Positions 1 to 11,460 of a stretch of DNA of 64,000 bases are shown piece after piece (positions within the stretch are counted from its first letter, which is position 1; each line of letters starts with the position of its first letter). The DNA lies in NCBI GenBank assembly GCA_015680685.1, contig MNCI01014250.1:139699-203698 (forward strand), given 5' to 3'. Below the pieces are notes generated by a model. It was not told the DNA's origin. It made no database searches and saw only the letters and a program-made list of their open reading frames with translations. The stretch comes from Gnetum montanum (taxonomy: Eukaryota; Streptophyta; Gnetopsida; Gnetales; Gnetaceae). The translations under genes and the position numbers were made by a program.

Positions 1-3000
1 CTAGCATAAAAACATAACCTGATGTTGATTTCCTGGAATCAACGCAGCCAGCAAAGTCTCAATCGGAGTAGCCAGTCACCTCCAAATGGTCAGTTTGTCG
101 ATACATAAGCATGTAATCCTTTGTACCTTGAAGGTACCTCATGACTTTCTTTGCAGCCTTCCAATGGTCGATACCTGGATTACTCTGATATCGGCCCAAC
201 ATCCCCACAGCAAATGCAATGTCAGGTCGTGTGCAGACTTGAGCATACATAAGGCTTCCAACAGCTGAAGCATATGGAATGTTGCTCAGGTGACTTTTCT
301 CTAAATCATTCATAGGGCACTGGTTCAAATTGAACCTGTTACCCTTTACAATGGGTGCAATACTTGGTGAACAATCTTTCATCCGAAACCTCTCTAGAAC
401 TTTATTAATATAGGTTTCCTGTGATAGACCCAGAATATATCTAGATCTATCCCTATGGATCTTAATGCCAAGGACATAAGATGCCTCACCCATATCCTGC
501 ATGTCAAAATTCTTAGAGAGAAATTGTCTCACCGCATATAAAAATCCATGATCATTAGTTGCAAGAAGGATATCATCCACATAGAGGACAAGAAAATAGA
601 TTTTACTCCCACCAACCTTCTAGTATATGCATTGATCCATGATGTTTTCTTCAAAGCCAAATGAAGTGATGACATCATGGAATTTCAAATACCACTGACG
701 GGAGGCCTGTTTCAAGCCATATATAGACTTCTTAAGCTTGCATACCAATTGCTCACCATCATTAGAGGAGAATCCTTCAGGTTGTTTCATATAAACCTCT
801 TCCTCTAGATCACCATTAAGGAATGCTGTTTTCACATCCATTTGATGTAGTTCAAAATCAAAGTGAGCTACCAATGCCATGATCACACGAAGGGAGTCCT
901 TCTTAGATACAGGAGAAAAGGTCTCCATGTAATCTATTCCCTCCTGCTGAGTGAACCCTTTGGCAACAAGTCTAGCCTTATATCTTTCAATGTTGCCCAA
1001 GGAGTCTCTTTTAGTCTTGAAGACCCATTTGGATCCTATGGCTTTAACACCATTGGGCAACTTGACAAGATCCCAGACTCCATTAGTGGACATAGAGTTC
1101 ATCTCATCTTTCATGGCATCATACCATAAGTCGGATTCCTTACAACTCATGGCTTGTGAAAACGTGTCAGGATCATTTTCGGCTCCTATGTTGTAGTCAG
1201 ATTCCTGTAGATACACTATATAGTCACTAGGAATCGCTGATCGCTTTATTCTAGTAGATCGTCTTAATGTTGGTTCATCAGGCTCCTGAGGGGCAAGATG
1301 ATCAACGGGCTGTTCAACAGGAACTGGTATCTGTTGTTCAGCTGGATCTACTATGTCTTGACCAGCAGTTTGTGGAACTTCAACGACTGGTGGATGTACA
1401 TCACGTATTTGTACTGTAGGCGTGTTGTGTACAACAATCAATCGAGTACTTGAAGTAGAGGGTTGAGCATCCGCATGATCAGTCGCTGGAATTTCGTTCC
1501 AGGAATGATGACTCCCACTAATCAAGTCATTCTCAAGAAATTTAGCATTCCTTGATTCCACAAACCTAGTAGTATGTGATGGACAATAAAATCTGTATCC
1601 CTTAGACCGTTCGGCATATCCAACGAAATACCCACTTATGGTCCTAGGGTCTAGCTTCTTCTCTTGTGGATTATAGACTCTTACCTCAGACGGGCATCCC
1701 CAAATGCGTATATGTCGCAAACTCGGTTTCCAACCTTTCCACAATTCAAATGGTGTCTTAGAGACAGCCTTGGTTGGAACTCGGTTTAATATATACACTG
1801 CCGTCTTAAGGGCTTCATTCCACAAAGACTTAGGAAGCTTGGAGCTGCTAAGCATACTCCGCACCATGTCCAATAATGTTCGGTTTCTTCTTTCTGCCAC
1901 ACCATTTTGGTCCGGAGAACCAGGCATAGTGTATTGGGCAACAATCCCATGCTCTTGAAGAAACTTAGCAAAGGGACCAGGTGCTTGTCCATCATCAGTG
2001 TATCTACCATAGTATTCACCACCTCTATCAGACCTCACTATCTTTATTTGCTTACCGCATTGTTTCTCTACTTCAGCCTTAAATACCTTAAAGGCATCTA
2101 AAGCTTCATTTTTGTGATGAAGCAAGTAGAGATACATGTATCGTGAGTAGTCATCAATAAAGGTAATGAAATACCGTTGATCATATGCATCCATATCTGG
2201 ACTACAAATATCCGTATGTATGATTTCTAATATGGCAGAACTCCTCTTGGCACCTTTCTTTGACACATTGGTCTGCTTTCCCTTTATGCAGTTTACACAA
2301 GTGTCAAAGTCAGTAAAATCAAGAGTACTAAGTACTCCATCAGTTACCAAGCGCTTGATTCTCTCAATGGAGATATGGCCTAATCTACGATGCCATAACA
2401 TAGAGGATTCCTCATTCATAACACATCGCTTAATGCCAGCATGAACATGCATAGAAGTGTAAGAAGTGTCGTTTTGTAAATTAAGTTGAAAAAGACCATC
2501 TGTTAATGTACCATTTCCAACTATTTCAGATCTATAAGATACACTGAACATAGTATCTGAAAAGTTAAAGGAAAATCCCAATGATACAAGCCTTGATACA
2601 GAAATTAAATTCCTTGAAAAACAAGGAATGTAAAATGTCCTTTCCAAATCCAAAACAAAACCACTACTTAAAACTAATTTGCATGTGCCAATCGCTTCCA
2701 CATGTGAGCGCATCTTGTTGCCCGAATAGATGCATGACTCACTTCCTACTGGCTTCCTTAGGTTTGCTAATCCCTGCAAGGAATTAGTAACATGGATTGT
2801 AGAACCGGAGTCAATCCACCATGTGTTATGACTAACATCAACCATATTAGATTCAAAACAAACAAATGAGGATTGAGTACCTTTCTTTTCAAGCCATCTC
2901 TGATGTTTAAGGCAATCTTTCTTTATGTGCCCTTTCTTTTTACAGAAAAAGCATCTAGATTCCTTCTTGATATCAGCTTGTGGAGGGATTTTCCCCTTCC

Positions 3001-3664
3001 CTTTAGTGTTGACTTGTTTTGTGTTCTTTCCTTGCATGGCCAGATGCACACTTTCCTTCGCTTCCATGGCAAGTCTACCCTCTTCTTGCACACACATGGT
3101 CATCAATTCATTAATTGACCATTTGTCCTTATGTGTGTTGCAAGAAATCTTAAAGGGTCTATACTGCGGTGGGAACGTGTTTAGGATGTAGTGCACAAGG
3201 AAAGATTCAGACATCTCAACCTCAAGTGTTTTTAGTTGAGCCACTATGTCCCTCATGTGCATGATGTGCTCATGCACACCACCAATTCCAGTGAGCTTCA
3301 TGGATGAGAACTTCATTATCAAGGTGCTAGCCAACGCTTTGTCTGATGTTTCAAATTGTTCATCAATAGCTTTTAACAAAGCGCGCACATTGTTATACTA
3401 TTCCAATGATTCACGTATACCAGCCAAAATCTTGGTTTTTATGAACATTACGCAGAGACGATTAGATCGCTCCCATTTATCATAAAGACCAATATCATCT
3501 GGATGGCTGGTTGCATTAACCGCAGGTGGTTCATCCTTACAGATAGCATAATCAATGTCCATCCATCCTAAATGAAGGAGAATTCTCTCCTTCAACACCT
3601 TGTAATTATCACCCATCAATTCAGGAATATCACATTTAAAGTCAGAGTAATTTACAGGTTGCAT
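1..3664 (-). pseudogene. Ty1/copia retrotransposon gag-pol polyprotein, 3' end off window, three in-frame stops
   Basis: This is the polyprotein of a copia element, which would supply capsid, protease, integrase, reverse transcriptase and RNase H for its own transposition. Reading from 3664 down, one frame runs to the window edge. It holds a copia-type gag, a CCHC zinc knuckle (C-F-F-C...GHIKKDC, about 2916-2957), a protease DSG site (WWIDSGST), the pre-integrase motif LWHRRLGHIS, integrase D-D-E residues (HTD near 2215; VRSDRGGEYY near 2008-2038; NGVAERRN near 1890), RT (KARLVAKGFTQ; LYVDD just upstream of 580) and RNase H (DFAGCVDSRKSTSGY). TAG stops lie at about 3395 and 617 and a TGA at about 56-58; no frameshift is needed to join the parts. 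The copy is therefore recently dead. The missing 3' LTR lies beyond base 1. The copia lineage was not assigned. Confidence 0.93.
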
Positions 3665-4130
3665 AGCTGCAAAATAAACATGCTTATGTCACTAAATTTT
3701 AGGCTATAAACTGTAGGACATGTGTACCAATGTAAACATGCAAAAATATGAATCACATGACATAAAATTGCCTGTGGGCTAAATTTTAATTCCGGATGCC
3801 ATTGATGCCATTGATGCCTGAATGTTCCGGATCTTCTTTCACACGGGCGCTCTGCGGTGATGCTGTATGCAGACTGTAAGCGACTGTGAAAGGGACCTGA
3901 ACTGCTACACTGCAATTGATTCCCCGTGCCTTGTTCTCCCATCAAGAAGTCAGAAGGTCCAGGAATTAGTTACCATTTATTAGAAAAATATGAGACCATT
4001 TCCAGATAACAATGAATCAGTTGGAACGGATGGATTGCAACGAAAACTGTCATGTTGCTGTCCAAAGCTATCACATTGTTAACTGAGATAGATCTTCACA
4101 ACAAGTTTAGAAGTCTTATCTCATCTCCAC
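3665..4130. other. Noncoding leader of the copia element; LTR not delimited
   Basis: This stretch should hold the untranslated leader, primer site and start of the 5' LTR of the copia copy. The usual initiator-Met primer site was not found. On the minus strand near 3797-3825 the unit TGGCATCAA occurs about three times in tandem, where a TGGTATC-type primer site might be expected; this could be a degenerate or slipped site. Because the matching 3' LTR is off the window, the LTR ends cannot be set. No gene was seen. Confidence 0.45.
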
Positions 4131-4230
4131 GGAAAATTCTAAAACTATTCGACAGTAGAAACAGAAAGTGTAGTTCACCAGGGAAAATTCTAAAACTATC
4201 CGATAGTAGAAACAGAAAGTGTAGTTCACA
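4131..4230. repeat. Two-copy tandem repeat, 51-bp period
   Basis: Two neighbouring copies (about 4131-4181 and 4182-4230) share the core CAGAAAGTGTAGTTCAC and differ at only a few bases. They may lie inside the copia 5' LTR, where short direct repeats are common, but that placement is inference. Confidence 0.85.
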
Positions 4231-5279
4231 ATTAATAAACTGCTAATTCATTGTTACAAATCATTCAACATAGAACAGTTAAGATTAGAAAATTCATTGC
4301 TCTAATTACTTTATATTCTCTGTCAAGTTCAAGTTCAACGTCATTATCCTTACTCTTATTCTATATTACATTATCTATTGTACCACATTCAATTTCATCA
4401 TTATCATATCTTATCAAGATAAGGTTAATTGTTCAAACTAGAAAAGTCACACATTATCCTTCCCTCCAATTCCCTTGTATTCTACTTTACATTCACCTTC
4501 GTCATTCTTATTAGCGTTCTATATTACGCTATCTGTCACATCACATCACATCCAATTCTATAATTGCCACCTTTGTTGTTATGTGATGAATGTGCGTCAG
4601 TAGAAAAGTTAAGGATCACACAATCCAATTACTTTAATTGCCTTATACACCGACATCACTTTAACCTTTAAATACGATTTTTCTCGTACCCTCTTCCATG
4701 CTTTAATGATTCAGTGAAACGAGTCGGCAAAGAAAGTCCGGGAAAAAACGAAGTTGCGAAAACCGTACTGAAAAGCACAGATAGATTTATATGCTGATTT
4801 GCTGCTGCCCAAGACTTTTAAGTGCCCCGTTATGGATATGGACTTTGTTGCTTTTGGTTAGTAGGCTTGGAAGGTTAGAAAAATGAGAAGCATTTTAACA
4901 AAATTCGTTGGCTCTTTATTGCTTCATTCAATCTTGAAACAATACCCTCCTGCACAAATAAAAATACTCATGTACATTACCTCAAGCTTCAAGCAGGGTT
5001 GCAAAAGAGGGTTATTGGAATTTAGAACCTTGAGTAACTTTAATATAGGTATACTTTAAGATATATATAGTCATGGTATTGTTCACTATAATGCTATCTA
5101 TAACTAAACTAACAATTCATTATTAATAATAACAAATGTGTCCTTTTGGTATTTTTTGAATTTCCAAATTTGTTAATCTTTTTCTAAATAAAAATATTAT
5201 GATAAAAATTTCATCCACTATGTTTGTTCCATGTGCTTAACTAGATTATGATATCATAATTATCTAATATATGAAACTN
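4231..5279. other. AT-rich noncoding stretch
   Basis: No coding region or recognisable element was seen. The first part is rich in short ATT and TTATC runs and may still belong to the copia LTR. A single N at 5279 marks an assembly uncertainty. Confidence 0.5.
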
Positions 5280-5810
5280 TGTTTTGCATTGTAAACGTTT
5301 TTTAATATTGCTAAAATTAGAAATAAAATTAAGTGATTTTGTGAGTATCTTAAGTATTATCAATTTAAAACTAACATAAACAATATTAGAATCTTATCCT
5401 TAGATATTGAAAGCCATTTTCTTCCTAAGAATCTAGAGTATTGTTTTTAAGAATCACTAAGAGTCTATCATGGCGTTTTAATAATACACGATGAAGCCAT
5501 GTTTTGCACTACAAACGTTTTTTAATATTACTACAATTAAAATTAAGTGATTTTGTGAGTATCTTAAGTATTATCAATTTAAAACTAACATAAACAATAT
5601 TAGAATCTTATCCTTAGATATTGAAAGCCATTTTCTTCCTAAGAATCTAGAGTATTGTTTTTAAGAATCACTAAGACTCACCAAATGAATATCTTAAGTT
5701 TAATCAATTTAAAACCAAGACTAATCTATTTTCTTCATAATAATATAGAATATTATTTTTGGAAATCACTAAGAGTCACTTAAGTCTAATCAATTTAAAA
5801 CTAAGACTAT
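5280..5810. repeat. Tandem repeat, 220-bp period, two good copies and a decayed third
   Basis: Copy 1 (5280-5499) and copy 2 (5500 to about 5690) begin with GTTTTGCA, then CAAACGTTTTTTAATATT, and share a near-identical block ending in AAGAATCACTAAGA. A third, shorter and more divergent version follows (about 5690-5810), keeping the ATCAATTTAAAAC and AATCACTAAGAGTC pieces. The unit has no coding potential. Confidence 0.88.
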
Positions 5811-5859
5811 GGCCTTATGTTCTTTCCAAATGGAGCATAAAGGTTTATTATTATTAATT

Positions 5860-5931
5860 GGAGACACAAGGTATTGATCCCCATACCTCTCACATGCAAA
5901 GTAAGCACTCTATCATATGAGCTACATCCCT
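5860..5931 (-). pseudogene. tRNA-Ala (TGC)-like sequence, probable pseudogene or SINE head
   Basis: On the minus strand the order is GGGATGTAGCTCA, a D-arm ending GATAGAG, an anticodon loop TTTGCAT (anticodon TGC) closed by five pairs (CTTAC/GTGAG), a variable region, a T-arm and an acceptor end TGTCTCC. This matches the layout and much of the wording of plant nuclear tRNA-Ala(TGC). The T-loop has lost TTC (reads ATCAATA), the T-stem relies on wobble pairs and the acceptor stem has mismatches. It is probably not a working tRNA. It could be the head of a tRNA-derived SINE, but no body or tail was recognised. Confidence 0.65.
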
Positions 5932-5932
5932 T

Positions 5933-6640
5933 ACCTCATTGATATGTAGATGTAACTCCCTAGGTGCAAGATCATGAGGAATATGATTTTGAAATCCTGA
6001 ACCATCATCTCTTATCAATAAGCCATTTTTAGAGAACAAAATTAGAGATGCTTGGCCTATGGGATGTTGATAGAATGCATGGTTGGATGTTATAGTATAC
6101 AAGAGAGGATGTTGCAAAGTTCACTACAAGCTTTATTGCCAACAATAAATCATCTCGCTCCATGATTGTTGTTGATTATGACTATAGTGCCTACGATTTT
6201 GATAAGTTGGGTGCAAAGTAAAAAAAATGCTACAATAAAATTGTAGGGCATATTATGTTTTCATAGTCAATGGATGAAGTTGTTCCCCCTTTATGAATGA
6301 TTATCTAGGGAACAACTAGAATTGGAAAGTCATTTCTCATAGGTGTGCTTCATAATGCTTTCATTAAATACTACCATGAAAAACATAATGCTTTACTTGT
6401 CATGGCACCCATAGGAGCTGTGACATTTAACATTAACACAACAACCATTCATTCTAGTTTGAGCATTGGAATAGGTTACTAAAAACTTTGTACACATAAC
6501 ATCTATTTACTTTTGCAAGCTTGGATTATTCATTATTCTATATGTACCATGAGCATGTTATTTAGCATTATTAATGGGAGAGATCTCTATTGTTGTCATC
6601 ATCTAACATTCTAACACAAACATCCCGTCGACGCAGCTAA
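5933..6640. other. Noncoding stretch, nothing recognised
   Basis: No gene-like frame, LTR body or repeat was recognised. The last few bases (about 6640-6657) are the end of a gypsy LTR whose remainder is missing. Confidence 0.5.
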
Positions 6641-6922
6641 CTGAAGATACTTCATCATACCCCCATAACTGAATGAAACTCATCCTCAGGTTCTTTACAA
6701 AATAGGGAAGGTATAGAATTATTGACTGACACAAACATAACAAAACAAAACTAAGTGCCTGAGTGTACAGATTGACATTGATTACAAAATTGTGGTGTTC
6801 ATGACACAAAATTGAACACTAGATCATGCCTAAAAAAATTGGACAAACATCCTCTAACAGAGTGAAGATTGTGGAAAAGATTAGATGGTCCTAAGTAGTG
6901 GAGGTTCCTAATGTTCTAGAGG
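6641..6922 (-). mobile_element. Gypsy copy A1: LTR tip, polypurine tract and post-ORF3 region
   Basis: CTTCATCA (ending 6657), followed by TACCCCCAT, is the LTR/polypurine-tract junction seen at 11210, 26600, 28567, 41670, 61263 and 62874. On the minus strand the tract reads as a run of G just before the LTR starts TGATGA. The sequence then follows the post-ORF3 region of element C (compare 11211-11450), including the phrase AAGTGCCTGAGTGTACAG. Only the LTR tip remains on the left, so the 3' LTR of this copy was lost. Confidence 0.7.
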
Positions 6923-9747
6923 ACCTTCTCTTATTTCAGGTGCATGCAGTGGTTGAGGTAGCTATGGTTGTCCTATTGCAGTTGTCGCTTCCAGTGGAAG
7001 GCAAAAGCCATCCAATAATGCCTTTATCTTTTCCTCCTTGGTTCGGGGATCATTCATAGTCCACATGACATCACCAATGTGGGTTGGAATGAGGATATCC
7101 CATGGAGAGGGCATTACTGGAAACAACCCCTTCACATTAACAAACTAGGCAACGAATTGCTTTTGTTCAATATTAAATGCTTTGAGTGTGTTTTGTAGCT
7201 CCTAGTAGTCATTCATCCTCTTGGCCAAGTTCTTGGTAGTTGGTCTTTAATTAGTGAACTTTGCCTTGAGAACATTGAGTTCTGTGTTTGCCACTACAAG
7301 CTTATGCTTGGTGTCCTTGTAGTGCTTGAACTCTACCTGGTACAACAAATATGAGTTGGTCACTTATTTTTTCAATTTGGACAACAGCTGCCTAGCAATC
7401 AGCATAGCCATATTTTCATATTGAAGATTGGAAAAATCCATGTATCCTGTCATCTCCTTAATTTGCAATGCGTTCATGTAGATCTTCACTTTTTTGTAGG
7501 CATCTATTCCATCAACGATAGGTGGCCAAATCTCTCTTCCTTACTAGAGTTGCTAGAGGGTCTCATTTACTTTTTCCTTTGCTAACTAGATGTGTTTTTT
7601 ATTAACTTATTTTTGTAGATTGACATGATCTTTGTAGTGATTTTTGACTCTCTCAAATTTGAGAGCCTCTAATTTCCAGGTGACTACTTCGATTGTAGTC
7701 TTTTAGTGAAGAGAACAAACCTCCTCCATGGAGAGGTTCCTATTTTTCACTACCAATCTCCTCAGCTTAATGTTTAGTTTGGCTAGCTACTCTTGTTGTT
7801 GATGGATGAAATCTACCATTTTCTATTTTTGTGCATCAACATTTCGTAGGTTATGATTCCTTATTGTCAATTGTACATTCTCCTAATGGGTCTAATGCAA
7901 GGACTTTTGAATTTGATGTTGAGCGGCCTTTGCCAAGGATCGATAGAAGACTGGTGTCTCCATCACACCCTCAACCCCTTTCAATCTTATGTGAAGTTTT
8001 TAAAGAGCTTCATCCTTTATTAGTGCCTAGTTGAGGAATGCAGGGTCAATAATCTGGGCTCTTAGTTCAGTAACCTCTGTAGCCAAGTGTTCATTTAGCT
8101 CTTATGTTGTTTTGAGTTGCCCCTCCAAAATGATGTTCTTGCCCCTTCCTTCCAGCAACTCTAACTAGGGTGCAATTATGTTGTCTGGAAGGTCGAAGAC
8201 GTCTGTAATTGATTGCTCGATTCCCACCAATTGATCCAGTAATTGTTCATGTTATGATGTGCTTAACATGCTAGTTACTATCCCTACAGGTGTCTGCACA
8301 TCTTTAAGTGTATAGACATTTGGTATAGATGTTGTAGGTGCATTTGGAGATTTAAAAATTTTATCAACAACCACCTCTGCTAGTGTCTCCTACCCCTTAT
8401 GCTACACATCACCAAAATTGTTGCCTCCTCATCCTCCTCTAGGTACACTAAAAAAGTAGCAACATTCCCAGAGATTTTTGAGAATTGCTATTATTGTGAG
8501 AGGGATACTATCACCTCTCAAGTACTAGGATTTGATCTTGTAGGCGACTGCATTCTTTGGGCCGAAAAAATTGGTCCACCTCCCTTCATCTAGCTAAATG
8601 CTTGAGCCACTTCATTCAAGTGACTCATCAATGGCCGGTACATAGATGGATTACCACCACTCATTCCTACTTGTTGCTCTTACTCACTCAAGATCCATTC
8701 TCAAAATTCATGCAAACGTTGAGAAGTTACAATGATATTTGGCACTATTTGTTAAGTGGGTGGTGGAGGCAATGGTTGCTACTCCTCTGCTTGGATGAGT
8801 TTTGCAAGGAATTTGTCCTTCATCATCTCTGTCCAATTAGTGGATGGATCATGTTGGATATTGTCATTTGTATAACAAGTTATCCCTCCCCTCTAACATA
8901 GTTTTCAAATGACGCATGGAAAGGGAAGTGTCTTCCTTCCACGTTCATTCTCCTTAAAGAAATTTTCTATCTTAATATAGATTAGCTATGGAAGGTTGAC
9001 AAGGAGTCTACCACTTAGAGCGGCACACGCATAGGTAAAGAAGGCAGTGATCTTGCTTAGCCTTACCATTGGATTAAGGTGAAAGGCTATAATCTTGTAG
9101 TAGATTCTCTTTGTTGATGTGAGTGCACCATACTTCTTATGGTCAACACCATAACACCACTATATCCATTCTTTCATGATGTTGGGGTCTACTCGTACTG
9201 GAATCTCAATAAGATTTGTCCTAATTTTTGGCAACCCAAGTGGCTTTGAAATGGCCTACATTGAGTAGGACACTGAAATATCCTTGATCTTGACCGTTGA
9301 TCTAGGATGCTTGTTATTCTAAAATAAGAATGTCTCTCCCATGTACCACTCCCTGTTGGAAGTGATGATGGGCCACATGTGAGAGGTCTTCAGTTGATCT
9401 TATACTTATTAAGGTGCTTGGTCCAAGAAAGAGCCAAAATTGAACTCTTGGAGCACCATTTTTAGAACCTCCTTTGATTTGATCTGCTTGAGGAAAACTT
9501 CTGTCAAGGTCACCTCAAGGTTTGCTTGTAGAGCTAGTGCCTCATCCCAATGGGATTGCTTTGTTGCTACTACTTGTTTTGGAATCTAATGAATAGATTC
9601 CACTTTGGGCTCCTCCCTAAGAGCTCTCATAGAATATATTGCTGCTTATTGTTCTTGGGCCTATTCTTGCCCCCTTCCCACTCATGGTTGTTTGTCCCAT
9701 GGCTGTGATGGTCCTCCTTCCTATGTGTGCTTCTCCTTTGATGCCAT
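6923..9747 (-). pseudogene. ORF3 of gypsy copy A1, heavily decayed
   Basis: This is the same protein as ORF3 of element C, broken by many stops and small indels. It is recognisable from the N-terminal start (ATG at 9747) with a GPSQPWDK-like motif, a central block matching MWPIITS, KWY/EWYMGETFLF and VKIKDISVSYS, and a late block matching MNDPR. Its left limit (CCTTCTCTTATTTCAGG) is where tandem unit 2 also begins at about 35131. It reads the same way as the rest of the gypsy family. Function is unknown; see element C. Confidence 0.7.
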
Positions 9748-10265
9748 TTGTGGTCAGAGCACATTCAAGGATTAGTATATATAATGTATAACTTATAATT
9801 TTTTGATACCTCTTCTCATCAGTTAGTTACACTTAGGCTAAGGTTGGACCATGGTAGATTAGTTATTTTATTATCATTTTATTAATTTCTAATTTCAGAG
9901 TGTTACCAGACCTAGTTGGAAGTGTTTAAATTTTGTAATTTGATGTTTTCATGTTGGCTTCTTTTTTAAACCTTTGTGGGAGTTAGAAAAATTTTAGAAA
10001 ATGTTTCTATCAAAAACTCAAAAAATTTAGGTTTGTGACCCCCATGACTAAGAGCTAACCATTGGTAGCTACAGGGTTGAGAAACTGAGTGATTTGGACA
10101 AACAATTAGGAAGATATGGCTTTTGGAAGGTTCTCAACTTTGAAATTTACAAAAATATCCTTTGGCGTTTGAAAGGAAATGTAAAAAATTTTATGTGTGG
10201 GCACGTATATATATATACTATTTTTATGCCATGTCAACAGGATCCCATATATGGATCTTGTATAC
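9748..10265 (-). mobile_element. Noncoding region upstream of ORF3 in copy A1, up to the nested insertion
   Basis: No gene. The sequence matches 37938-38440 in unit 2, including the phrase CCCATATATGG and a (TA)n tract near 10207. It is interrupted by element C and resumes at 23352. Confidence 0.8.
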
Positions 10266-11210
10266 TAATTAAGGGCTAGGTATCCCTATGCCCAACCATA
10301 CGAATCACGAGCATTCACGCGTGACTCGGTCGAAATTCGCAGACTGTAAGCACTTAACATACACGAGACTTCTAACCAGTGAAACCTTGGATTAGATCAG
10401 TCGTTGTTATCCTAATCTCACTTGTGAAGTTCTATTACGTTGGTTAAGCGAGACTAAGGCTAATGATTTTTATGTATTTTTACTTATCTTTTTTGGTGAC
10501 TAAGTGAGGTATGAAAGGTAAGGAATAAACCATAATCTAATCTCTAATTATCCTAGTTTATATTCTCACTACTCCTAGCATAAGTATCCGGTCCCATCTT
10601 CCAAGCATGTTCTGAGCATTCCCTAACACTGCTGGGTTACAAAACGTTAAGCGTCGTTGGGCTTACCAAGTATTTAGATTACGTTTGAGATGGTCGTACT
10701 TATGTCTTTGACGAACTACGAATGAACAATAATGATTGATATTATAACAATAAAAACATAAATAATCAACAAGTAACTAATAAAGCATAAACACATTAAA
10801 CTATTAAAGCAACAAGTAACTAATAAAGCATCAACATTTTAAACTATTAAATGCATGAAATAACTAAGTCCAAATGCTACAAGAATTGCATGAACAGTTC
10901 ATCTTTATTGCCGTCATGCCAATGGGCTCAGATACATCAATGCTCAAATAAAGATCCGATCGCTTTTCATACACCTACTACGGGCACTTGGAAAATATTC
11001 TATCTCTTGCGGGAGAAAACTACAAGAGCTTCATTATCACTACTCAAAAAGATGCCTAAATGAGGCGGAAGGTCCTCATATTTATAGGCCAGGAATGATG
11101 GCTGCGTAAATGGGGCCACGTCAACATAGGGTGGCTATGTCGATGCGGCCACGTATACGCAGTCCCATATACGCGGCCCAGTCGATGCATTGACTTTTGA
11201 CACTTCATCA
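10266..11210 (-). repeat. 3' LTR of element C
   Basis: It aligns end to end with 22413-23351. The right end is CTTCATCA; the left end TAATTAAGGGCTAGG is a mutated version of TGATCTGGCTAGG. The element's TATA box reads TATAAATA on the minus strand (plus 11079-11086). A short direct repeat containing AACAAGTAACTAATAAAGCAT occurs twice around 10768-10830. Confidence 0.92.
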
Positions 11211-11224
11211 TACCCCCACAACTG
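11211..11224 (-). promoter_or_regulatory. Polypurine tract of element C
   Basis: On the minus strand this reads CAGTTGTGGGGGTA directly before the LTR start TGATGA. It is the expected plus-strand priming site, and the same G run sits at this junction in every copy in the window. Confidence 0.75.
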
Positions 11225-11460
11225 AGCAAAAACTCATCCTCGAGTTACTTTACAATTTGGAAGGTATGGATTCTTATTTACAACACACATGACTTAAACA
11301 CATGAATGACACACACATGACACAACATGAATTTACCAAGTGCTCGAGTTACAGAGAAGGACATATTACAAAAATGGCAGTGTTTAGAGATAAAATTGAA
11401 CACCTCGCTGGTCCTAGAGCCCCTGCGGTATAAGACGATGTACAAAATTACTAGAGGAGA

